Positions 1 to 5,734 of a stretch of 6,781 nt of DNA are shown piece by piece (position 1 is the first letter of the stretch; every line of letters begins with the position of its first letter). The notes beneath the pieces are model-generated. The model saw only the letters and a program-made list of their open reading frames with translations. It searched no databases and was not told the origin of the DNA. The position numbers and the translations under genes are program-made. The DNA comes from an uncultured Bacteroidales bacterium. GTDB lineage: Bacteria; Bacteroidota; Bacteroidia; Bacteroidales; Paludibacteraceae. The stretch covers positions 1-6,781 of the forward strand of contig CAMFEN010000058.1 of assembly GCA_945949375.1 (NCBI GenBank), given 5' to 3'.

Positions 1-191
1 TTGTCAGCCCCAACACGCATGGAGCGGAACTTAAAAATACGAAAATCTCGGTTGTAACGCCCTACACGCACCTGACGATAGAAGACCGGTCCAGGCGAAT
101 CTAACTTTATCCAAATAGCGACTAAAAGAAACAAGGGTGAAAGCAAGAGTAAGCCAAACCCACTCGCCACAATGTCAAATAAGCGTTTCAT
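1..191 (-). CDS. Small phosphoglycosyl transferase (priming sugar transferase), 5' part only
   Basis: Only the first 63 codons are present; the gene continues past the left edge. I translated it by hand from the ATG. The protein starts MKRLFDIVAS, followed by a hydrophobic stretch at about residues 10-28, then SPGPVFYRQVRVG (32-44) and IFKFRSMRVGAD (52-63). This is the N-terminal signature of the bacterial sugar transferase family (PglC, WcaJ and WbaP C-terminal domain): a re-entrant membrane helix followed by the PVFYRQ and KFRSM motifs. Because the Met lies right before the helix, it looks like the short PglC-type form rather than the long WbaP type. Family members transfer a sugar-1-phosphate from UDP-sugar to undecaprenyl phosphate at the inner membrane, the first step in repeat-unit assembly. 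The catalytic Asp-Glu pair would lie beyond the window and cannot be checked. It starts 9 bases after the aminotransferase stop, which suggests the two act on the same sugar. Confidence 0.93.
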   Translation of the reverse strand, partial: MKRLFDIVASGFGLLLLSPLFLLVAIWIKLDSPGPVFYRQVRVGRYNRDFRIFKFRSMRVGAD

Positions 192-200
192 CTTATCGCA

Positions 201-1409
201 CTATTTGGCAGATACAATAGCCACAAAGTTATCTATCACATACTGCACTTCTTCGTCCTTCAAGCAAGTATGAAGCGGCAATGTAATCTCATTGGCAAAA
301 CGAGCATACGCATTTGGATAGTCGGCAATGTCAAATCCTAAGTTTTTGTATGCTGTCATCATCGGTAGTGGCTTATAGTGTACATTCGTCGCTATACCCT
401 GCTCTGCCATTTTGACGATGATTTCTTGTCTTCGCTCGGAATCTGCGCCCAGTATTCGTGTGATATAGAGATGTCCTGAAGATTGGTGCTGCTCGCTATA
501 ATGGTCAAGCACCTCAATACCCAACGGACGGAAAGCCTCATCATATCGGTGGATAATCTGCTTACGCCGTTCCAGTAACGAAGGATAACGCTTCAACTGT
601 ACTAAGCCAAGTGCTGCCATGATATCGGTCATGTTGCACTTATACCAAGGACCGACAATATCATACTCCCATGCCCCTAATTTGGTTTTTGCCAAAGCAT
701 CTTTGGACTGTCCGTGCAGAGAATAGAGTTGCGCCATGTGGTAGAGTTCATCTTCGTCTATGCCGGGAATGGGTCTCCACGTGAGTGCTCCTCCTTCTGC
801 GGTAGTTAGATTCTTCACTGCGTGGAAGGAGAATGATGTAAAATCCGCTATTGAACCCACCATCTTCCCATGATACGAAGCACCAAAGGCATGTGCTGCA
901 TCCGCACTAATCGCCACACGACCTATGGCACGCTGAATATCGTTCGATGGTTGGAAAAGGTGTTTCTTTCGCTCCACGATAGCAAAAATACGGTCGTAAT
1001 CACAGGGGATGCCAGCAAGGTCAACCGGGATAATTGCTTTCGTGGCAGGCGTTATTGCTTTTTCCAAAGCCACATAGTCCATTTCCAAGCAGTCGGGTTG
1101 TACATCAACCATTACTAACTTGGCTCCTACATGGCAAACAACTGATGCAGTGGCAGTATAGGTATAAGCCGGAACGATTACCTCATCGCCCGCACCTATA
1201 CCCAATAAGCGCAATGCCATCTCAGCACAAGCGGTCTGGGAATTGAGACACACCGCCTTGTTCACCCCCACATAGGAGGCTATCTGACGCTCCAACTCTT
1301 TGGTTCTCGGACCGGTCGTTATCCATCCGCTCAAGATGGCATCCGCCACCTCTTTCACCTCTGCCTCCGTCATATCTGGCGGAGAAAACGGGATATTAAA
1401 ACGTTTCAT
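201..1409 (-). CDS. DegT/DnrJ/EryC1 family PLP-dependent sugar aminotransferase
   Basis: A complete 402-residue protein of the family that aminates keto-sugar nucleotides (ArnB, WecE, PglE, WcfR). Visible hallmarks are SGWITTGP (27-34) near the N-terminus, the NSQTA cofactor-phosphate loop (56-60), EVIVPAYTYTAT (76-87), the SADAAHAFG segment with Asp170 placed to hold the pyridine nitrogen, and SFHAVKNLTTAEGG (194-207), in which Lys199 should form the Schiff base with PLP. CNMTDIMAALGLVQL (258-272) and the HYKPLP segment (344-349) are also typical. Length is normal for the family. The likely product is a UDP-linked 4-amino-sugar, but the matching 4,6-dehydratase is not in this window. Together with the adjoining priming transferase it resembles the wcfR-wcfS pair of the Bacteroides fragilis PSA locus; that comparison is from memory. 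The ATG has an A/G-rich AGAAGAA stretch just upstream, and the gap to the preceding gene is 9 bases. Confidence 0.95.
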   Translation of the reverse strand: MKRFNIPFSPPDMTEAEVKEVADAILSGWITTGPRTKELERQIASYVGVNKAVCLNSQTACAEMALRLLGIGAGDEVIVPAYTYTATASVVCHVGAKLVMVDVQPDCLEMDYVALEKAITPATKAIIPVDLAGIPCDYDRIFAIVERKKHLFQPSNDIQRAIGRVAISADAAHAFGASYHGKMVGSIADFTSFSFHAVKNLTTAEGGALTWRPIPGIDEDELYHMAQLYSLHGQSKDALAKTKLGAWEYDIVGPWYKCNMTDIMAALGLVQLKRYPSLLERRKQIIHRYDEAFRPLGIEVLDHYSEQHQSSGHLYITRILGADSERRQEIIVKMAEQGIATNVHYKPLPMMTAYKNLGFDIADYPNAYARFANEITLPLHTCLKDEEVQYVIDNFVAIVSAK

Positions 1410-1418
1410 ATTCTTCTA

Positions 1419-2429
1419 CTATTTTTTCTTGTTTCTAACATTATGAAAAAGTATTCCCTTTATAGTCCCGACACCATATGAGATATGCACACATAGGAAC
1501 AACCAACACAATGGTAGAGAATACTTTAATCCGCGTTTATATGTTGCTTGTATAGATGCCACAATATCACACAGTAAATATGCACATACACCAGCCAACC
1601 ATAGATACAAAAACGGTTTCCACAACAAAGCCATCAGAGGTCCTACTAATAATCCTAATACAAAAAACAAAGGTACAAGGTGGCGTAAACCAATAGCATC
1701 TCTATCAATATACAATAGATGTCCTATTGACTCACCATTAGCAAACATCTGTTTGCAAGAAGAGCACAAGGTAGGACGAGCATAGTAATAGATTTTGATT
1801 TCGGGGTTATAGTAGACATCATACCCTGCTTTATGAATACGCGAGTTGAACTCATTATCTTCGCCGCGCGGTAAATCTTCGCGCATACCACCAATCTTCT
1901 CTATTACAGTTCTTGGAAAGGCTCCAAAAGGCACAGTATCCACATTGCTTGCTTGATTACCGACACGGAAAGTAGCACCACCAATGCCAAATTTGGAGTA
2001 ATTTAAGATTTGATTGCACACCGCCCATAGAGAATCATTTTGCGCCTGAATTAAAAACCTCCCCCCTGTATTTCCGCGTTTGCTATCAGCTTGCAGTGCC
2101 TCTATGCAAAGGGCTATGTATTCTTTGTTGTAGGTAGCATGTGCATCCAAACGCACAATATATGGGGCAGTAGAATTTGCAACACCTATATTGAACGCTA
2201 TAGACTGGATTTTCTGTTCATTGTACAGCAAACGGATATTTTCGTGCTGTCGGTGGTATTGCTCCACGATGGCAGTTGTATTATCAACACTGCCACCATC
2301 TACTACCATAATATCCATCTTTTCCAACGGATAAGTTTGCCCTAACACAGACTCAAGACAAGTAGCAATAAAACGCTCCTCATTGAGTGTGGGAATGATG
2401 ACAGCAACATTTGGAAAATTATTCATCAT
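1419..2429 (-). CDS. Family 2 glycosyltransferase with C-terminal membrane segments (ExoA-like)
   Basis: A complete 336-residue inverting GT-A glycosyltransferase. The N-terminal strand VAVIIPTLNEERFI (8-21) is the usual GT2 opening. VVDGGSVDNT (42-51) holds the nucleotide-binding Asp44, RLDAHA (93-98) holds the metal-binding DxD-like Asp95-Ala-His97, and PRGEDNEFNSR (187-197) supplies the likely catalytic-base region (Glu190-Asp191). After residue 245 the chain turns hydrophobic, with likely membrane segments near 250-270, 272-292 and 305-325, and it ends in a basic tail. This layout is like ExoA-type enzymes that add a sugar to a lipid-linked intermediate on the cytoplasmic face of the inner membrane. 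Donor and acceptor cannot be read from the sequence. The gene starts ATGATG, so Met1 or Met2 could be used. Its start overlaps the restored reading frame of the upstream acyltransferase by 11 bases, as expected for translational coupling. Confidence 0.93.
   Translation of the reverse strand: MMNNFPNVAVIIPTLNEERFIATCLESVLGQTYPLEKMDIMVVDGGSVDNTTAIVEQYHRQHENIRLLYNEQKIQSIAFNIGVANSTAPYIVRLDAHATYNKEYIALCIEALQADSKRGNTGGRFLIQAQNDSLWAVCNQILNYSKFGIGGATFRVGNQASNVDTVPFGAFPRTVIEKIGGMREDLPRGEDNEFNSRIHKAGYDVYYNPEIKIYYYARPTLCSSCKQMFANGESIGHLLYIDRDAIGLRHLVPLFFVLGLLVGPLMALLWKPFLYLWLAGVCAYLLCDIVASIQATYKRGLKYSLPLCWLFLCVHISYGVGTIKGILFHNVRNKKK
2102..2122. repeat. 21-bp near-exact repeat, copy A, inside the GT2 gene
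   Basis: The plus-strand string CTATGCAAAGGGCTAT is followed by G and TATT. The same 16 bases occur exactly in the LicD gene about 1.4 kb away, followed by A and TATT. In both genes the minus strand is read in the same frame as Tyr-Ile-Ala-Leu-Cys-Ile. The match is seen directly; whether it means anything is unknown. Confidence 0.4.
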
Positions 2430-2974
2430 AACGTATATCCTTTACTAATTGGTCAATTAGATATTTGGCTTTCTTTGGAGGGTAGCGATAGTAATCAGAT
2501 TTCAACAAAGTATTTATCGTAGTCTCGTCAAAACGGTATTTCATGATTTTAGCGGGCGTGCCAACTACAATGGCATATGCCGGAACATCATGGGTAACAA
2601 AACTATTGGCTCCTACCTCCCCTATGCAATACGACTCCTTGTTTTATAACACTTTGCGCTGCAATCCACGTATCAGGTTCAATGATAGTTCTTTTATTCT
2701 CAATATGTTTATCACCCAGCCATGCCGAAGTCGATATATCCCAATAAGCATGTTCCATACCTCCGATTTGCACCGCAGAAGCAATGCTGCAATATGAGGC
2801 AATATCTACATTATTCAACACACAATCTCTGCCAATATATACATATGGTGCCACAGTGCATCCCCGCATAAACGTACCACTCTCCACACGAGCACGAACT
2901 GACACTCTATTATGCCGTAGCAACCAAAATGGTTGGTGCAGCAAGTTAATAATCAATAATATAATTCTTTTCAT
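2419..2974 (-). pseudogene. Left-handed beta-helix (hexapeptide repeat) O-acyltransferase, frameshifted
   Basis: The upstream frame begins MKRIILLI and carries hexapeptide-repeat sequence: ESGTFMRGCTVAPYVYIGRD, then NVDIASYCSIASAVQIGG. It also carries the acceptor-activating His in GGMEHAYWDISTS and PDTWIAAQSVIKQGVV, all features of WcaF/VatD-type acetyltransferases. It then ends abnormally as LHRGGRSQ-stop at 2603. The expected family C-terminus is present one frame over: VGANSFVTHDVPAYAIV, then VGTPAKIMKYRFDE, and a short helical tail ending RYDE at a TAA (2419-2421). The switch lies in a G-rich minus-strand tract, AGGGGAGGTAGGAG. The length mod 3 is off by +1 or -2, and spacing of the helix repeats suggests about 5 bases lost. 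An intact protein would have about 187 residues. I chose the ATG at 2974 over a GTG at 2980 because it directly precedes the usual basic-hydrophobic N-terminus. It would O-acetylate a sugar of the repeat unit if functional. A sequencing error is possible. Confidence 0.85.
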
Positions 2975-3075
2975 AAACACATTGTTACATTTTTTACAAA
3001 AAAGTGTTAGATTAACTCAAGAAATTGAGGTGATTATTCTGTGTTACAATATGTTTTCGTGCATATAAAAGTTAT
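2975..3075 (-). other. AT-rich intergenic gap with a weak hairpin
   Basis: This roughly 100-base stretch between the LicD stop and the acyltransferase start is the longest non-coding piece in the window. Two rows counted by hand that cover it and its edges have 11 of 60 and 17 of 60 G+C. It contains a perfect 5-bp hairpin, CTCAA-loop-TTGAG, at 3016-3029, followed on the transcribed minus strand by T-rich sequence about ten bases later. This is too weak and too far from a U-tract to call a terminator with confidence. I found no clear Bacteroidota promoter pair (TTTG and TAnnTTTG) and no Shine-Dalgarno sequence. An internal promoter or partial attenuation is possible but not shown. Confidence 0.3.
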
Positions 3076-3975
3076 CTAATTGGGTATCTGTAGTGTTACG
3101 ATGAAATGCCTTTCTCGTTTGTCCATAGGTGGGAGTTGCATATATGTGTCTCCATATAGAGCACGAAGATAGGTATCATAGTCGTTTGGGACATAAGCTT
3201 TTACTCCTTCAAAAACCGCCTCTCTGACGGGGAAGAAGGTAGTTTGTGGTTGGATTTCTCCAAAATAATGTGCCCTACCGGTAGGAATAGTTACATCTTT
3301 TGTTTCTATGGATGCATACTTGGCAGCAAGTCGGTCACAGATAGCATATAACTTAGGACAAGAGATAAACCAACCAGAAATATGTCCAACAGAAAGACGA
3401 AGATTGATTTTCTTAGCACCCTCTTTCGATGAACGGAGCAACTGCGTAGCATAACATTTTCGTCCATTATACAAACCTATGCAAAGGGCTATATATTGTA
3501 GCGCATTCAGCCAAAAGCCATGCCATAGACGTTTTAAGGAACTATCGGGGATATTGTCTATTGGAAATATGTCAATTCCTACACCATGTATTTTTTCCGG
3601 CAAATCGTATATCGTTTGGAACAAAGTATCTGTTCGTTCAATCTTCATGAAAGGAATTTCTGCATCTTCGGAAATATTTGCTCCCACACAGCGGTATTTA
3701 TCGCCGTATTCCTGTTGCATAAGTGCAGGAAGTTGGACATAGTCTTTGCGCCTCATATTAAGGTCAATGTCATCGTCCCAAGGAATGAACCCCTTGTGTC
3801 GAATAGTTCCCAAGCAACTACCTCCCCCCATCATTAAAGTAAGATTGTTTTTCTCACAAACTGCAAGAATATCTAAATACATCTGCACAAAAGCCGCCTT
3901 TAAGGTTTTTGCTTGTTCTTCGGTCAATTCGTGCACAGGAAGGTTTGATTGTAATATCAATTGAGCTAAGTTCAT
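3076..3975 (-). CDS. LicD-family phosphotransferase
   Basis: A complete 299-residue LicD protein. The family core is unmistakable: GGGSCLGTIRHKGFIPWDDDIDL (50-72), including the acidic cluster Asp67-Asp68-Asp69 and Asp71 that should bind the metal and nucleotide. Next come the GVGIDIFPID strand (131-140) and a C-terminal FEGVKAYVPNDYDTYLRALYGD (255-276). LicD enzymes move a phospho-alcohol from a CDP donor onto a glycan: phosphocholine in pneumococcal LicD1/2, and ribitol phosphate in the related animal fukutin and FKRP. Here the ATG overlaps the SDR stop by 4 bases (ATGA), and a cytidylyltransferase lies one gene further upstream. The most natural reading is that this enzyme transfers the product of those two genes onto the repeat unit. 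The true substrate cannot be read from sequence; there is no choline uptake or kinase gene in view, which weakens a phosphocholine role. Confidence 0.93.
   Translation of the reverse strand: MNLAQLILQSNLPVHELTEEQAKTLKAAFVQMYLDILAVCEKNNLTLMMGGGSCLGTIRHKGFIPWDDDIDLNMRRKDYVQLPALMQQEYGDKYRCVGANISEDAEIPFMKIERTDTLFQTIYDLPEKIHGVGIDIFPIDNIPDSSLKRLWHGFWLNALQYIALCIGLYNGRKCYATQLLRSSKEGAKKINLRLSVGHISGWFISCPKLYAICDRLAAKYASIETKDVTIPTGRAHYFGEIQPQTTFFPVREAVFEGVKAYVPNDYDTYLRALYGDTYMQLPPMDKRERHFIVTLQIPN
3477..3497. repeat. 21-bp near-exact repeat, copy B, inside the LicD gene
   Basis: This is the partner of the repeat in the GT2 gene: 16 identical bases, one mismatch (A in place of G), then TATT. On the minus strand it encodes the same six residues, YIALCI, in the middle of the LicD protein (161-166). 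The copies are in direct orientation. No mobile-element feature is seen around either copy. Confidence 0.4.
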
Positions 3976-5009
3976 AGCAGCATACTATCTATTGTTTTTT
4001 GAAAAGCATCTTTTAAGTTAACCAAAGGAGTCCATCCTAAAGCTTGTAGCTTGTTGCTTAAGAGTTTGATTTTGAAAGTAGGGAGATACCCTAACTTGTT
4101 GGAATCGTCATTTATTTCAAATACTACTTTGGTCTTACCATTGGATAGATTAGCGACCATAGTTGCCATCTCTGCTATGGAACAAGCAGTATCTTCGTTC
4201 GCTATATTATAGATTTCCCCCATTTCCCCTTTCTCTACCAAATACAATACCGCCGCAACGGCATCACTCAAATAGCAATAGTTTCGAACTGTTTCTCCCT
4301 TGGTTTTGAGTACAATATCAGTTTGATTTACGACAGCGCGGGCAAACTGCGCATAAACTCGTTGGTCTGTATTATCAATTCCTGCGCCAAAGGTCTGCGC
4401 CAAACGCGCAATTACAACAGGCACCTTATACTCATCCGCATAAGAGCGACAAAGACACTCTACCATGCGTTTCCCTTCTGAGTAACTACTACGCACTTGT
4501 GTCCAATCAATGGTTCCTAAAGAACTCTCTGTAACTTCGAATGTATCGGGCATACCGTATACCTCCAAAGAGGAAAGGTATATCACTTTTTGTATGCCTT
4601 TCGTATGCGCAAACTGCAAGACATTATCAGTTCCTTGTAAGGCAGTTTTGATTGTCTCAACGGGATGTTGTACAAAGTCCGCGGAGGCTGTTGTACTAGC
4701 AGTATGTATCAAGGCATCTACCTTACCCGAGTACCGAACAGGAGAAAGGATATCACCCACAATAATCTGCAAATCTGTATCGTTGGTATAATCTGCAAAA
4801 AGTTGGTTGGCTTTCTCAAAGTTCCGCACATAGGCGACGACAGAAATTTCACCATGGTGTTGCTTGTTATAGTTCAGCAAAGTGTACACTACATTCCTTC
4901 CGATTAGTCCGGTAGCACCAGTAACAAACACGGTTTTTCCTTTCCAACTATCCAAGAACGGACATTGAGAGAAGATTCGCTGTATATCTTCCTCTATTAT
5001 TCTATTCAT
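3972..5009 (-). CDS. Extended SDR, NAD-dependent epimerase/dehydratase family, substrate unknown
   Basis: A complete 345-residue protein. After an unusually long 24-residue lead comes the Rossmann motif VFVTGATGLIG (27-37, GxxGxxG). Asp86 in VGDI is the usual adenine-contact Asp, and ALIHTAS (99-105) follows. The catalytic set is Ser146/Ser147 in YLSSLEVYG, with Tyr176 and Lys180 in YSEGK. The C-terminal half has the substrate-domain features of nucleotide-sugar enzymes (RLAQTFGAG, RNYCYLSDAVAAVLYLVEKG, IYNIANE). The family epimerises, dehydrates, reduces or decarboxylates nucleotide-linked sugars in the cytoplasm. It overlaps the cytidylyltransferase stop and the LicD start by 4 bases each, so the three are probably translated together and act in one pathway. 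It is not the Zn alcohol dehydrogenase (TarJ), nor obviously the short SDR domain of Haemophilus Bcs1, that usually supplies ribitol 5-phosphate. Its exact reaction is unknown; action on a CDP-linked intermediate or on a separate UDP-sugar are both possible. Confidence 0.9.
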   Translation of the reverse strand: MNRIIEEDIQRIFSQCPFLDSWKGKTVFVTGATGLIGRNVVYTLLNYNKQHHGEISVVAYVRNFEKANQLFADYTNDTDLQIIVGDILSPVRYSGKVDALIHTASTTASADFVQHPVETIKTALQGTDNVLQFAHTKGIQKVIYLSSLEVYGMPDTFEVTESSLGTIDWTQVRSSYSEGKRMVECLCRSYADEYKVPVVIARLAQTFGAGIDNTDQRVYAQFARAVVNQTDIVLKTKGETVRNYCYLSDAVAAVLYLVEKGEMGEIYNIANEDTACSIAEMATMVANLSNGKTKVVFEINDDSNKLGYLPTFKIKLLSNKLQALGWTPLVNLKDAFQKTIDSMLL

Positions 5010-5728
5010 AGCCCAAAGATTTGTTGGTTTTCGCGTACTTCGTATAATGCACGGAAAGTGTAGAAATCTGCCGGAGTAGTGATTTTGATGTTGTCAAAAT
5101 TGCCCGGAACCGTATGGAGCGTATGTCCGTAATGCTGCATAAGCGAGGCGGAGTCAATCGTATTTATATTTCCCTCTTGTTGCGCAATGCGATGAGTAGC
5201 CAAAATTTCATCCAAATGGAAACATTGCGGTGCTTTAGCAAGATAGCATTTGCTTCTATCAGTAATGGTTTTAATTTGATTACCTTCCGTGGTAACAATT
5301 GTTTCTGTGGCAGGAACGACTGTTATGGCACTACCATGTTGCTTGACACTTTCTATACAAGACGAGATGAGCGACTCATCTACGAACGGTCGTACCCCAT
5401 CGTGTATCAACACCACCGAATGCGGGTCATTGATTGCCAATTGTTCGATAGCTACAAGACCATTATAAATGGACATTTGTCCCGTTTCACCTCCTGCGAC
5501 CACGGCAGCCACTTTTGTCAAGTCGTACTTATGCACAAGTTGTTGCATATAGTCAATCCAATCTTCTTTGCACGCCACGACTATTTGGTCAATCTCTCTA
5601 TGATTTTGGAAATTTTCGATTGTATGAACAATCAGTTCTTTCCCATAAAACTGCAGGAACTGTTTAGGTCGTGCTTTACTATTCATGCGATTGCCACTAC
5701 CTCCGGCAAAGATAACTACGGTATTCAT
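5006..5728 (-). CDS. IspD/TarI-family cytidylyltransferase, probably making a CDP-polyol
   Basis: A complete 240-residue enzyme that joins CTP to an alcohol phosphate, releasing pyrophosphate. Visible motifs are FAGGSGNRM (7-15, with Arg14), RPKQF (20-24, with Lys22), HDGVRPF (109-115, with metal-binding Asp110), the TET segment (141-143), Arg158 in TDRSK, APQCF (166-170), and NIKITTPADF (213-222, with Lys215). These match the CTP- and substrate-binding residues of E. coli IspD as I remember them. HDxVRPF resembles TarI and ISPD-type ribitol-5-phosphate cytidylyltransferases more than the HDAARP of true IspD. Its setting, in tandem with an SDR and LicD inside a polysaccharide operon, also argues against an isoprenoid role. 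One oddity: the usual GGxxRxxS loop reads GGETGQMS (79-86), with Gly in place of Arg. An automatic annotation as 2-C-methyl-D-erythritol 4-phosphate cytidylyltransferase would probably be misleading. The gene starts 6 bases after the WbsX-like stop. Confidence 0.9.
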   Translation of the reverse strand: MNTVVIFAGGSGNRMNSKARPKQFLQFYGKELIVHTIENFQNHREIDQIVVACKEDWIDYMQQLVHKYDLTKVAAVVAGGETGQMSIYNGLVAIEQLAINDPHSVVLIHDGVRPFVDESLISSCIESVKQHGSAITVVPATETIVTTEGNQIKTITDRSKCYLAKAPQCFHLDEILATHRIAQQEGNINTIDSASLMQHYGHTLHTVPGNFDNIKITTPADFYTFRALYEVRENQQIFGL

Positions 5729-5734
5729 AAGCGA

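Noticed and set aside
2603..2980. Reading the acyltransferase as a complete, naturally short 125-residue protein
   Set aside because: The protein would stop in the middle of a hexapeptide coil and lack the C-terminal cap, while that cap is encoded immediately downstream in another frame.
3016..3029. Hairpin CTCAA-GAAA-TTGAG as a Rho-independent terminator
   Set aside because: The stem is only 5 bp with two G-C pairs, and the T-run on the transcribed strand begins about ten bases later. It is too weak to call.
5006..5728. True IspD of the non-mevalonate isoprenoid pathway
   Set aside because: HDGVRPF is more TarI/ISPD-like than HDAARP, and the gene is overlapped by an SDR and followed by LicD in a polysaccharide operon. 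It is not fully excluded without an enzyme assay.
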